25,396 bases of DNA from JANQGH01 sp039177555 (GCA_039177555.1 JBCDFV010000055.1:1-25396), one strand, 5' to 3'; counted from the first letter of the stretch, positions 7,740 to 15,985 are shown. Numbers and translations: made by a program. The notes: generated from the letters alone by a model not told the origin.

Positions 7740-8705
7740 GTGACCGACCCAATACCCGCCAGCCGACAGCGTCTCACCATCCTGCTGGCCGCGCCGCGCG
7801 GCTTTTGCGCGGGCGTCGACCGGGCCATCCAGATCGTCGAACGGGCGCTGGAGCAGTTCGGGGCACCGGTCTATGTCCGGCATGAGATCGTTCACAATCG
7901 TTTCGTCGTCGAGAATCTGGAGGCCAAAGGCGCCGTCTTTGTCGAGGAGCTGGACGAGGTCCCGGCGGACGTGCCAGTCGTCTTTTCCGCCCATGGCGTG
8001 CCGAAATCCGTGCCGGCCGAGGCCGAGCGGCGCAACCTGTTCTACGTTGACGCGACATGCCCTTTGGTCAGCAAGGTTCACCGCGAGGCGGAGCGCCATC
8101 ACAAGAATGGCTGTCGCATTATCCTGATCGGCCATGCCGGACATCCCGAGGTCATCGGCACGATCGGGCAATTGCCGCCCGGCGTCGTCACCTTGGTCGA
8201 GACGGTCGACGATGCCGAGGCACTGGCCGTGCCGGAAGGCGACAAGCTCGCTTATGTGACCCAAACCACCCTGTCGGTCGATGACACGGCCGACATCATT
8301 ACCGTTCTGCAGCGCCGGTTTCCGAGTATCGAGGCGCCGCGCAAGGAAGACATCTGCTACGCCACCACCAACCGGCAAGAAGCCGTGAAGGCGATTGCGG
8401 CGCGATGCCAGGCGATGCTGGTGATCGGCGCGGAAAACTCGTCCAACTCCAAACGGCTGGTCGAGGTTGCCGTGCGGCAGGGCTGCGACAAGGCGACGTT
8501 GGTCGGCCGTGCCCGCGACATCGACTGGCCTTGGCTCGATGGCGTCGGAACGCTCGGCATCACGGCTGGTGCCTCCGCACCCGAGGTGCTGGTCGACGAG
8601 GTGATCGAGGCCTGTCGCCAACGCTACGATGTTTCGGTCCAAGAGGTCGAAATCGCGCGCGAGGATGTCATTTTCAAGCTGCCGAAGGTTTTGGCGCAGG
8701 CATGA
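7740..8705 (+). CDS. ispH: 4-hydroxy-3-methylbut-2-enyl diphosphate reductase
   Basis: Last enzyme of the MEP isoprenoid pathway; an iron-sulfur protein that makes IPP and DMAPP. The three cluster cysteines are C23 (R-G-F-C-A-G-V), C107 (D-A-T-C-P-L-V) and C206 (I-C-Y-A-T-T-N-R-Q). Substrate-site residues are visible in V-R-H-E-I-V-H-N, G-H-A-G-H-P-E and N-S-S-N-S-K-R-L. I prefer the GTG at 7740 (321 residues, beginning V-T-D-P) because relatives commonly begin M-T-D a few residues before the first beta strand. A TTG at 7695 behind GAGGGG would add 15 residues. Its stop overlaps the next gene by 4 bases (ATGA at 8702-8705). The gap to the divergent lipoprotein (7661-7739) must hold both promoters, but I cannot mark them. 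Confidence 0.95.
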   Translation: MTDPIPASRQRLTILLAAPRGFCAGVDRAIQIVERALEQFGAPVYVRHEIVHNRFVVENLEAKGAVFVEELDEVPADVPVVFSAHGVPKSVPAEAERRNLFYVDATCPLVSKVHREAERHHKNGCRIILIGHAGHPEVIGTIGQLPPGVVTLVETVDDAEALAVPEGDKLAYVTQTTLSVDDTADIITVLQRRFPSIEAPRKEDICYATTNRQEAVKAIAARCQAMLVIGAENSSNSKRLVEVAVRQGCDKATLVGRARDIDWPWLDGVGTLGITAGASAPEVLVDEVIEACRQRYDVSVQEVEIAREDVIFKLPKVLAQA

Positions 8706-9700
8706 GACGCACCTTGCGGTCCGCCGACGATTTGGTTGCGGCGGGCCTGATCCCCGCCGGGCAGCGCGCGGACGTGAAGGCGGTTGCCGGTCGCTATGCC
8801 GTCGCGATCACGCCTGCCGTCGCCGACCTGATCGATCCGACCGATCCGGATGACCCGATGGCGCGCCAGTTCGTGCCGAGCCCGATGGAGCTGACGCGCA
8901 CGGCCGACGAGCGCGATGATCCCATCGCCGACCAGGCCCACAGCCCGGTGCCGGGTATCGTGCACCGCTATCCGGACCGGGTCCTTTTGAAAGCTGTGCA
9001 CGCGTGCCCCGTCTATTGCCGCTTTTGCTTTCGGCGCGAAATGGTCGGCCCCGGCGGCGACAGTCTCGACGATGCCGCCTTGCAGGCAGCGATCGGCTAC
9101 ATCGCCGACCGCACGGAGATCTGGGAGGTCATCCTGACCGGCGGCGATCCGCTGATTCTGTCGCCGCGCCGGCTGTCCGCGCTGCTGGAACGGTTGGACA
9201 CGATCGACCATGTCGCGGTCGTTCGGTTCCATACGCGCGTGCCGGTCGTCGATCCGCAGCGCGTGACCGGCGCGCTGATCGATTCGCTGTCGGCGTCGTC
9301 GAAGACCATCTGGACGGCACTGCACGTCAACCACCCGCGCGAATTGACGGCCGACGCGCTTGCGGCCATTGGCCGCTTCGCCGATGCCGGCCTGCCGCTG
9401 GTCAGTCAGACGGTCTTGCTGAAAGGGATCAACGACGATGCGTCGGTGCTGGCCGACCTGTTCCGCGCGCTGGTCAGGGCGCGGGTGAAGCCCTACTACC
9501 TGCACCAGGGCGATCTGGCGCCGGGCACGTCCCATTTCCGCACGACCATTGCCGAGGGCCAGCGTTTGATGCGTGCGCTGCGGGGTGCGGTCTCCGGTCT
9601 ATGCCAGCCGACCTATGTCGTCGATCCGCCGGACGGCAGCGGCAAGCGGCCGATCGGTCCGTGTTACGACCTCGGCATCGAGCATTCGGCAGAGACGTGA
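8702..9700 (+). CDS. EpmB/KamA-like radical SAM lysine 2,3-aminomutase
   Basis: A 332-residue PLP-dependent radical SAM enzyme. The [4Fe-4S]/SAM motif is C102-x3-C106-x2-C109 in H-A-C-P-V-Y-C-R-F-C-F-R-R. The PLP lysine corresponds to K315 in P-P-D-G-S-G-K-R-P-I-G-P, and substrate-lysine aspartates are retained in H-Q-G-D-L-A-P-G-T and V-V-D-P-P. The length fits the short EpmB type, which beta-lysylates elongation factor P, rather than about 415-residue lysine 2,3-aminomutases with a C-terminal domain. No efp or epmA is seen in the window, so the target is inferred. The ATG at 8702 overlaps the ispH stop, which indicates cotranscription. Confidence 0.87.
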   Translation: MRRTLRSADDLVAAGLIPAGQRADVKAVAGRYAVAITPAVADLIDPTDPDDPMARQFVPSPMELTRTADERDDPIADQAHSPVPGIVHRYPDRVLLKAVHACPVYCRFCFRREMVGPGGDSLDDAALQAAIGYIADRTEIWEVILTGGDPLILSPRRLSALLERLDTIDHVAVVRFHTRVPVVDPQRVTGALIDSLSASSKTIWTALHVNHPRELTADALAAIGRFADAGLPLVSQTVLLKGINDDASVLADLFRALVRARVKPYYLHQGDLAPGTSHFRTTIAEGQRLMRALRGAVSGLCQPTYVVDPPDGSGKRPIGPCYDLGIEHSAET

Positions 9701-9747
9701 TCCGCGACCGTTGACCGGCGCGGTCGATCCCGCCACTGTCGCGCGCC

Positions 9748-10713
9748 ATGGCCGTCTATACCGATGTTTCCGACGAAGAGGTCGCCAGCTTCGCCACCCT
9801 TTATGGGCTGGGCGAGGTGCTGTCGTTGAAGGGCATCGCCGAGGGGGTCGAGAACTCCAACTATCTGATGGTCACCGAGACCGGCCAGTTCATTCTGACG
9901 CTTTATGAGAAGCGGGTGAACGAGGCCGATTTGCCGTTCTTCCTGGGCCTGATGGAACATCTGGCGGCCAAGGGTGTTGCGTGTCCGGTACCGGTGAAGG
10001 CGCCGGACGGGCAATCGCTGCACACGCTGGCCGGTCGCCCGGCGGCGATCATCACCTTTCTTTCCGGCATGTGGCCGAAACGCATCCGGCCGCCCCATTG
10101 CGCGGAGGTCGGCGCGGCGTTGGCGGAGATGCATATCGCGGGCCAGGACTTTCCCATGGCTCGGCCGAACGACCTGTCGGTTGCCGGCTGGCGGCCGCTG
10201 CTCGACGCCTGCCTGGATCGCGCCGATGAGGTCAAGCCCGATCTGGCTGAGGCGCTGTCGCGTGAACTGGACTGGACCGAGGCCAATTGGCCGGCCGATC
10301 TGCCCACCGGGGTCATCCACGCAGACCTGTTTCCGGACAACGTTTTTTTTCAGCGCGACCAGCTGACCGGCCTGATCGATTTCTATTTCGCCTGCACGGA
10401 CGCCTTTGCCTATGACGTCGCCATCTGTCTCAACGCCTGGTGCTTCGAACCCGACCGCGCCTTCAACGTCACCAAGGCCAAGCTGCTGCTGTCGTCCTAT
10501 CGGGCGCGCCGGCCGTTCTCGATGACCGAACTGAACGCCCTGCCTCTATTGGCGCGCGGCAGCGCCCTGCGCTTTTTGCTGACCCGGCTTTATGATTGGC
10601 TGAACACGCCGCCGGGCGCTCTGGTAAAGCCGAAAGACCCGCTGGAGTACTGGGCCAAGCTTCGGTTCCATCAGGGCGTTTCCAGCCCCGCCGCCTATGG
10701 CCTGGAAGCATGA
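9748..10713 (+). CDS. thrB: homoserine kinase (ThrB, APH/choline-kinase fold)
   Basis: A 321-residue kinase that phosphorylates homoserine for threonine synthesis. It belongs to the phosphotransferase-fold type common in alphaproteobacteria, not the GHMP type. The start M-A-V-Y-T-D-V and N-S-N-Y are typical. The catalytic loop is H-A-D-L-F-P-D-N at 191-198 and the metal aspartate is D211 in L-I-D-F-Y-F-A-C. The codons after the catalytic loop (V-F-F) create a run of eight T at 10343-10350, unusual in such GC-rich DNA. It lies 47 bases after the aminomutase gene, and its stop overlaps the rnhA start by 4 bases, so the set ispH to rnhA reads as one operon. Confidence 0.95.
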   Translation: MAVYTDVSDEEVASFATLYGLGEVLSLKGIAEGVENSNYLMVTETGQFILTLYEKRVNEADLPFFLGLMEHLAAKGVACPVPVKAPDGQSLHTLAGRPAAIITFLSGMWPKRIRPPHCAEVGAALAEMHIAGQDFPMARPNDLSVAGWRPLLDACLDRADEVKPDLAEALSRELDWTEANWPADLPTGVIHADLFPDNVFFQRDQLTGLIDFYFACTDAFAYDVAICLNAWCFEPDRAFNVTKAKLLLSSYRARRPFSMTELNALPLLARGSALRFLLTRLYDWLNTPPGALVKPKDPLEYWAKLRFHQGVSSPAAYGLEA

Positions 10714-11165
10714 GCGACATCGTTGTGGAGATTTTCACCGACGGCGCCTGTTCGGGCAATCCGGGGCCCGGCGGCTGGGGGGCCATCCTGCGTTGGAAGG
10801 GCCACGAGAAGGAGCTGAATGGCGGCGAGCCGGAGACGACCAACAACCGCATGGAGTTGATGGCCGCGATCAGCGCTCTGGAAAGCCTGAAGCGCCCTAT
10901 GCGCGTGGTGCTCACCACCGACAGCGCCTATGTCAAAAACGGCATCACCCAATGGCTGGCCGGATGGCGTGCGAATGGCTGGCGGACGGCCGCTAAGAAG
11001 CCGGTGAAGAATGTCGATCTCTGGCAGCGGCTTGAACAGGCGATCGGCAAGCACCGGATCGACTGGCGCTGGGTGAAAGGCCATGCGGGCCACGCTGAGA
11101 ACGAGAGAGCCGACGCTCTGGCCCGCCAGGCAATCGTGGAGATGCGGAGCGCTGGAGCGGTTTAG
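10710..11165 (+). CDS. rnhA: ribonuclease HI
   Basis: A 151-residue RNase H that cleaves RNA in RNA-DNA hybrids. The catalytic set is D11 (I-F-T-D-G-A-C-S-G-N-P-G), E49 (N-N-R-M-E-L), D71 (T-T-D-S-A-Y-V), H128 and D135 (K-G-H-A-G-H-A-E-N-E-R-A-D). The length is normal (about 150). The start ATG at 10710 overlaps the thrB stop (ATGA), and the product begins M-S-D-I-V-V-E-I-F, as in relatives. An upstream in-frame extension runs inside thrB and is ignored. Its stop overlaps the stop of the convergent folB gene by 4 bases. A thrB-rnhA pairing is common in alphaproteobacteria. Confidence 0.97.
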   Translation: MSDIVVEIFTDGACSGNPGPGGWGAILRWKGHEKELNGGEPETTNNRMELMAAISALESLKRPMRVVLTTDSAYVKNGITQWLAGWRANGWRTAAKKPVKNVDLWQRLEQAIGKHRIDWRWVKGHAGHAENERADALARQAIVEMRSAGAV

Positions 11166-11518
11166 GCGCTTTGGCGCCGTTCGATTTCGACACCGACCGA
11201 TCCGGCATCGTCGAAGACGTCCAATTTCTCGACCCGCACCCGGGCGGCGAGCACGCGCCGGTCTTGCAGGCAAAACGCCGCCAGCTTTTCCGCCAAGGTC
11301 TCGACCAGTTCGCTATGGGCCTCCAGCGCCAGTTGGCGCGCCGCCGTCACGAAAGGCTCATAGCTGACCACGGCCTCGATCCGGTCGTCGCCGTTGCCTT
11401 CCTCGACCGCCAGATCGAGATTGAGCCGCACCCGCTGGGACGCGTTCTTTTCGTGGTCGTAGATGCCAATGCGGGCGAGAACCACCAGGTCGCGCACAAA
11501 CAAATGTCGCACGCCCAA
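11162..11518 (-). CDS. folB: dihydroneopterin aldolase
   Basis: A FolB-family enzyme that splits 7,8-dihydroneopterin in folate synthesis. The active-site motifs are G-I-Y-D-H-E-K with E23, V-S-Y-E, E-T-L-A-E-K-L-A and the lysine K98 in R-V-R-V-E-K-L-D. The product is about 118 residues, the family norm. No ATG fits: I use TTG at 11518, with GTG at 11512 as the alternative. The frame also continues upstream to a TAG near 11567 through plausible-looking residues (D-Q-F-A-P-H-R-L-D-E-P), so the true N-terminus may be longer, from CTG at about 11563. It lies behind ccrM on the same strand, 93 bases away, and converges on rnhA with overlapping stops. No other folate gene is near. Confidence 0.85.
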   Translation of the reverse strand: MGVRHLFVRDLVVLARIGIYDHEKNASQRVRLNLDLAVEEGNGDDRIEAVVSYEPFVTAARQLALEAHSELVETLAEKLAAFCLQDRRVLAARVRVEKLDVFDDAGSVGVEIERRQSA

Positions 11519-11611
11519 ACGCGCGACCGGCTCGTCAAGACGATGCGGGGCGAACTGGTCCAGGGCCTAAGCCCTTAACACGAGCGGCGATTCCGCCGCA
11601 ATGCGACAACG

Positions 11612-12739
11612 TCAGTGCAGCTCTGCCCGCAGTTTCTGGCGCAGCACGTCGATCGGTGCCAGTCGGCCGCGCGCGGGCTCAAAATGCCAAAAGCTCCAGC
11701 CATTGCAGCTTGGCGCGCCTTGCAGTGCCGCGCCCACCTTGTGGATCGAGCCGCGATGGTTGCCGCCGCGACCGCTGGCCACCAACGTACCGTCCGCGCT
11801 CACCTTGGCCCGATAGCGTCTCCGCTGATCGAACAGGGCTTCGCCTGGCTTCAACAGCCCGCGTTCGACCACCCAGCCGAAGGGAATGCGCGGTTCCTGC
11901 CGCTTGGCGACCAGCTTGATGGCTTCCGGATCGGTCGGCCCGGCGATATCGGCCAGCCTTTGTTCGGCGTGGGCGATGTAGGCGGGGTCCCGCTCGATAC
12001 CGATGTAGTGCCGCCCCAGCTTCTTGGCCGCGGCACCCGTCGTGCCGGTGCCGAAGAACGGATCCAGGATCGTCTCGCCGGGCCGTGTCGAGGCCAGCAA
12101 GACCCGATATAGCAGGGCTTCGGGCTTTTGGGTCGGGTGCACCTTCCGGCCGCCGGCGTCGCGCAACCGTTCCGGGCCGCCGCAGATAGGCAGAACCCAG
12201 TCGGAGCGCATCTGCAGCTCCTCATTCAGGTTCTTCATGGCCTCGTAGTTGAAGGTGTACTTCGCCTCTGGCGACCGGGCGGCCCAGATCAGCGTCTCGT
12301 GGGCGTTGGTGAACCGGGTGCCGCGAAAGTTCGGCATCGGGTTCGATTTGCGCCAGACGATGTCGTTCAAGATCCAAAGCCCCAGATCCTGTAAGATCGC
12401 GCCGACCCGAAAGATGTTGTGATAGCTGCCGATAACCCACAGGCTGCCATCAGGCTTCAAGGCCGACCGCGCGGCCGCCAGCCACTCGCGCGTGAACTGG
12501 TCATAGTCCGAAAAGTCGGAAAACTTGTCCCAAGCGGCATCGACACCGTCCACCCGGCTGTTGTTCGGCCGGTGCAACTCGCCGCCGAGTTGGAGGTTGT
12601 AGGGTGGGTCAGCGAAGATGCAGTCCACGCTGCCGCTCGGCAGCGCCCGCATCAGCTCGACACAGTCGCCCCGCAGAATCTGGTCGCGCGGCGGTTCATT
12701 GAGGGTAGATCGGCCAGTCATCGGCGCACCATGAGTCAT
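11612..12739 (-). CDS. ccrM: CcrM-type adenine-specific DNA methyltransferase (GANTC)
   Basis: A solitary beta-class N6-adenine methyltransferase that methylates GANTC and helps time the cell cycle in alphaproteobacteria. The catalytic motif D-P-P-Y-N-L-Q-L (44-51) comes before the SAM motif D-P-F-F-G-T-G-T-T-G (226-235), which is the beta order. H-P-T-Q-K-P-E-A-L-L is also typical. The C-terminal domain of roughly 90 residues with G-A-P-S-C-N-G-W-S-F-W-H-F-E is characteristic of CcrM and contacts DNA. The length, 375 residues, is near the usual 355-380. The start may be ATG 12739 or ATG 12721; neither has a clear ribosome binding site. No restriction enzyme gene is adjacent, which fits an orphan regulatory enzyme. 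Four GANTC sites sit at its start. Confidence 0.96.
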   Translation of the reverse strand: MTHGAPMTGRSTLNEPPRDQILRGDCVELMRALPSGSVDCIFADPPYNLQLGGELHRPNNSRVDGVDAAWDKFSDFSDYDQFTREWLAAARSALKPDGSLWVIGSYHNIFRVGAILQDLGLWILNDIVWRKSNPMPNFRGTRFTNAHETLIWAARSPEAKYTFNYEAMKNLNEELQMRSDWVLPICGGPERLRDAGGRKVHPTQKPEALLYRVLLASTRPGETILDPFFGTGTTGAAAKKLGRHYIGIERDPAYIAHAEQRLADIAGPTDPEAIKLVAKRQEPRIPFGWVVERGLLKPGEALFDQRRRYRAKVSADGTLVASGRGGNHRGSIHKVGAALQGAPSCNGWSFWHFEPARGRLAPIDVLRQKLRAELH

Positions 12740-12791
12740 GGCGCGACTCGCGTCAATAAATCAATTGAGTCAGGTGCTTATCTGGCGACTC
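12733..12791. promoter_or_regulatory. cluster of four GANTC sites at the ccrM start
   Basis: GAGTC or GACTC occurs at 12733-12737, 12745-12749, 12767-12771 and 12787-12791: four sites in 59 bases, where chance predicts about one in 256. The first overlaps the ccrM start codon. CcrM and GcrA are known to act through GANTC sites in promoters of cell-cycle genes, and the Caulobacter ccrM leader carries such sites, so autoregulation is likely. I see no TTAA-N7-TTAA (CtrA) site in this stretch. Confidence 0.7.
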
Positions 12792-13058
12792 GGAAGTGAT
12801 GCATAATCCAATGGAGTGATGGCATACGAAACGCAAGACTTGGTGTTCGGCCATTGAAGTGACGCAGCATGTTGCGGTCGATTGGGCGTGTCCGGGCATC
12901 TCACCTGCGCGTCGATATCGTCAACGGTTGACCGTCTCCTTCGTGATGAGCAGGGTGGTTTTGCTTGATCTGTCATCACCACGCTGGTGCGAGGACCGAC
13001 ATCGCCATGGCGACGCCCACGGAAACCGACGTGCCGGCCGGCACGGTTGGCTAGCGCG
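12792..13058. other. intergenic region between ccrM and the FUSC gene
   Basis: I see no credible gene here. It should contain the FUSC promoter. Two short dyads could be operators: GTCAA-CGG-TTGAC (12920-12932) and CACCA-CGC-TGGTG (12977-12989). Neither has a clear -10/-35 pair beside it, and both are short enough to be chance. Confidence 0.4.
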
Positions 13059-15305
13059 ATGAGCTTGCTGGACAAATTGCGTGCGCGCGACCCTGATCTG
13101 ATTAGCTTGCGCAAATCGATGCGTGCCATCCTGGTCGTACCGGCCTTGTTTGCCGTTTTGCACGCCGTGCTCGGCCTGCAAACGATCGCGACCTACGGTT
13201 TCTTCGGCTGTCTGGTGGGAATCGTTTTCGCGAACTTTGGTGGGCCGACGAAGCCGAGGGCCGCCGCCTACGCTGCGATGATCGTGCTTGGCGACGTCCT
13301 CATCATCATTGGTTCTCTGCTGTCCGACACCATCATTGACGGTGCGGCCGCCATGTTTGTCATCATATTTCTTGTCTCCTTTGCTGCGGTGTTCGGTGGC
13401 TATATCCCTGTTTTCATGGCGCCGGCGGCGCTGTCCTTCTCGCTCGCGATGATGGATCCTTTGAGCGCGTCGCCGATCGACGCGCGGATCATCGGTTGGA
13501 CGATCGGCGGGACCGTTGCGATGATCGCTAGCCTGCTTCTATGGCCGATAGACAGGCGGCCGAGGTTGCGCAGGAGCCTGGCTGAAATCTGCGGTGGCCT
13601 GTCGTCGGCACTTGCCAACACGAACGATCGCGAGGCCGCGGAGATGGGGTACGAGCGGGCGCAGAAGGGGCTGGCGGATGCGCTGAAGGCGATCAGCACG
13701 CCCCTGAGACCGGCCGGCCCGACATCGCGTGACATCGGGTTGCTGCGCATGCTGACCCTGCTTGAACAAGCGGCGGACATGACCCGTCGTTTGCTCGACG
13801 GTGAGGGGGATCGCCGACTGGGAACGCCGCTCAGGGCCGCTTGTGCCGATGCTTTCGGCCGCACGCGGGCCGTTCTGTTGGAGGAGGCGGGCCCCGAGAC
13901 CTTGGCCCAAGATATTCCTGAACTGGACCAAGCAAGACTGGCCGCCGACCACGCCATCGACCTGGCGGCTATGCATGCGGCGGAAGAGGAAACGGCCGAC
14001 GCCGAAGCGGGTGATCCCGCGTTGGCGGCGGTGCAGCGCATGTTTCCGATCAAGGTGCTGTCGCACATCGCCATTTGGGTCGAGGCCAACGCCGCCGCCG
14101 CCATGGGCGCGGGCAACCTGGTTAGCCCAACCCGATCGGCGCCGGAACTGCGCACTTACTCCGATCGGCCGCTGGCCCTGTTCAGCCGGATGCGCGGCAT
14201 CTTGTCGTTCGCCTTGGATCCCGACGGGGTGGTTTTTCGCAACAGCGTTCGCGCCGCCGCGGCGCTTAGCCTGGCGGTGGTCTTGGCAAAGGTCCTGCCG
14301 GTGGATCACGGCTTCTGGGTGACCTTGGCGGCCCTGCTGGTGCTGCACTCCAGCGCCGCGTCGACCACGGCGACATCCCTGCAGGCGATCGCGGGAACGC
14401 TGATCGGTTTCGTTATCGCGGCGTTGGTGTTGCTGGCGTTCGGCAACAGTCCGGTTGCGATGTGGGTCTTGCTGCCAATCGCGGTTTTCATGGCCGGCTA
14501 TATGCCCGGCGTTGTCGGCTTCATGATCGGTCAGACCTCGTTCACCATCCTGGTGATCGTGCTGTACACGCTGATCGATCCGGTTGGTATCACGACGGAT
14601 ATCGCACGCGTCGAGACCGTGGCCCTGGGCGCGGCGACCGGTGCCGTGATGTCGTTCATCCTTTGGCCTCATGGCGCCCGCGTCGCCCTGGCCCGGGCGC
14701 TCGAGACAAGCTACCGGGTCGCCGCCAAAGCCTTGCGGACCGTGCCGTTCGAGCCGATAGAGAACCGCGCCGACGCCATCGCACGCATGCAGGCGGCGCG
14801 TCGCCGTCGTGACGAGGCCTTTGTGACCGCGTTGACCGAGCGGGGCCAGCGCATCGATGTTCAGGCCTGGATGGCCTTGTTTCGGGCACCGAACATGGTG
14901 CATTCGCTGATCATCGGCTACTGGGCCCCTCCGTCGGCTTGGTTGAAAGAGCACTGCGACGACGCCGTGACGGCAACGATCGCGCACCGGGAGCGGGTGG
15001 AGGCGACGTTGAGACATGTCGCCGACAATCTCGCTGCCAATACCGAGGGCATGGCCCCGTCATCGGCGGCTGAGGAGCGTGACCGCCGGTCGGCGATCCT
15101 TGAGGCTGCGATCGCCCGTGCCCGCCCCGAAGGTCCGGACACGGTTAACGATGTTCGGCTTCTCATCCTGTTGAATGAGTGGCTTGCCTACGTCGACCGG
15201 TATGTCACGGCCGCCGAACCGGAGCTTGGGCACGCAAAAGATACAAGCCGGCCCTGGGCCTGGCTGCATTGGTCGCAGCCCAAGCTGCGCGGAAAACAGC
15301 CTTAG
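13059..15305 (+). CDS. FUSC family inner-membrane protein (aromatic acid exporter-like)
   Basis: A 748-residue protein with the two-block layout of the FUSC (fusaric acid resistance / AaeB-like) family. A first membrane block of about five or six helices lies at residues 22-163, ending L-L-L-W-P-I-D-R-R-P-R. A soluble Ala/Glu/Asp-rich region follows at about 165-390. A second membrane block lies at about 395-540 (for example V-D-H-G-F-W-V-T-L-A-A-L-L-V-L, ending I-L-W-P-H-G-A-R-V-A-L), and a cytoplasmic tail follows. The repeated L-W-P/W-P-H-G ends show an internal duplication. The start ATG at 13059 is chosen because the protein then begins just before the first helix; the ribosome binding site is weak and a GTG at 12987 is possible. 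Partner membrane-fusion (AaeA) or AaeX genes are absent. The substrate is unknown. It is the only plus-strand gene between ccrM and rnhB. Confidence 0.85.
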   Translation: MSLLDKLRARDPDLISLRKSMRAILVVPALFAVLHAVLGLQTIATYGFFGCLVGIVFANFGGPTKPRAAAYAAMIVLGDVLIIIGSLLSDTIIDGAAAMFVIIFLVSFAAVFGGYIPVFMAPAALSFSLAMMDPLSASPIDARIIGWTIGGTVAMIASLLLWPIDRRPRLRRSLAEICGGLSSALANTNDREAAEMGYERAQKGLADALKAISTPLRPAGPTSRDIGLLRMLTLLEQAADMTRRLLDGEGDRRLGTPLRAACADAFGRTRAVLLEEAGPETLAQDIPELDQARLAADHAIDLAAMHAAEEETADAEAGDPALAAVQRMFPIKVLSHIAIWVEANAAAAMGAGNLVSPTRSAPELRTYSDRPLALFSRMRGILSFALDPDGVVFRNSVRAAAALSLAVVLAKVLPVDHGFWVTLAALLVLHSSAASTTATSLQAIAGTLIGFVIAALVLLAFGNSPVAMWVLLPIAVFMAGYMPGVVGFMIGQTSFTILVIVLYTLIDPVGITTDIARVETVALGAATGAVMSFILWPHGARVALARALETSYRVAAKALRTVPFEPIENRADAIARMQAARRRRDEAFVTALTERGQRIDVQAWMALFRAPNMVHSLIIGYWAPPSAWLKEHCDDAVTATIAHRERVEATLRHVADNLAANTEGMAPSSAAEERDRRSAILEAAIARARPEGPDTVNDVRLLILLNEWLAYVDRYVTAAEPELGHAKDTSRPWAWLHWSQPKLRGKQP

Positions 15306-15312
15306 CGGGGCG

Positions 15313-15927
15313 TTAGACCGTCAAGACAAGCTGTGCGATTGGGGCAAAGCTTCGGCGGTGGTGTGGCGTCGGCCCAAGCTGTCTGATCGCATTTCGGTGC
15401 GCGGCCGTGCCATAGCCCTTGTTCGTCTCCCAGCCATAGCCTGGATGCATCGAAGCCAGGCGCGCCATCTCCGCATCTCGGCGCTCTTTCGCGACAATGG
15501 ACGCGGCGGCGATCGAGAGGCTCTTGCCGTCGCCGCCGATTACTGCCTGGCCGGGGCAGGGCAGGTCCGCGGGCAGCCTGTTGCCGTCAATCAGGACGGC
15601 ATCGACATCGGCCTCCAGGCTCCGCAGCGCCCGGCACATGGCCAGCATGCTGGCCTGCAGGATGTTCAGCGCGTCGATCTCTTCCACGCTGGCCCAGCCG
15701 ATGCCTGTGCGGCACTGCTGCAGGATGACCGGCAGCAGTGCTGCTCGTGCGGCCGCCGTCAACGCCTTGCTGTCATCGAGCCGTTCCAGGTCCGCCGGCA
15801 GGGGGTGCGGCAGGATGGCCGCGGCCGCCGTCACCGGACCGGCCAAAGGACCACGACCTGCCTCGTCGATACCGGCGATAGAGCGGCCAGGGGCACCCAA
15901 TTCAATCTCCAAGGCGAAATCCGGCAC
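15313..15927 (-). CDS. rnhB: ribonuclease HII
   Basis: A 204-residue RNase HII that removes ribonucleotides misincorporated in DNA. Catalytic residues are D21 and E22 in A-G-I-D-E-A-G-R-G-P-L-A-G-P and D114 in V-L-I-D-G-N. Also seen are L-D-D-S-K-A-L, S-I-V-A-K-E-R-R-D and H-P-G-Y-G-W-E-T-N-K-G-Y-G-T, all family blocks. It ends 7 bases from the end of the convergent FUSC gene. It follows the radical SAM gene on the same strand by about 58 bases and is probably cotranscribed with it. The length and motifs are ordinary. Confidence 0.97.
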   Translation of the reverse strand: MPDFALEIELGAPGRSIAGIDEAGRGPLAGPVTAAAAILPHPLPADLERLDDSKALTAAARAALLPVILQQCRTGIGWASVEEIDALNILQASMLAMCRALRSLEADVDAVLIDGNRLPADLPCPGQAVIGGDGKSLSIAAASIVAKERRDAEMARLASMHPGYGWETNKGYGTAAHRNAIRQLGPTPHHRRSFAPIAQLVLTV

Positions 15928-15985
15928 GGGCCCAGCCCTTCGAATCGGCGTTAATCGGGGCAGTGTAGCGCCTGATCACCCTTGC

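Noticed and set aside
9705..9726. CGACCG/CGGTCG stem between the aminomutase gene and thrB
   Set aside because: Six base pairs with a ten-base loop in GC-rich DNA is not convincing.
11562..11575. AGGGC-CTAA-GCCCT stem between folB and ccrM as a terminator
   Set aside because: Only 5 bp, without a T-run; a stem this short is expected by chance.
12770..13129. 119-codon minus-strand frame in the ccrM-FUSC gap
   Set aside because: Arg/Ser-rich without recognisable features; it overlaps the FUSC start and the GANTC cluster.
13539..15017. 492-codon minus-strand frame inside the FUSC gene
   Set aside because: Gln/Arg/His-rich antisense shadow; the plus-strand reading shows two well-formed membrane blocks.
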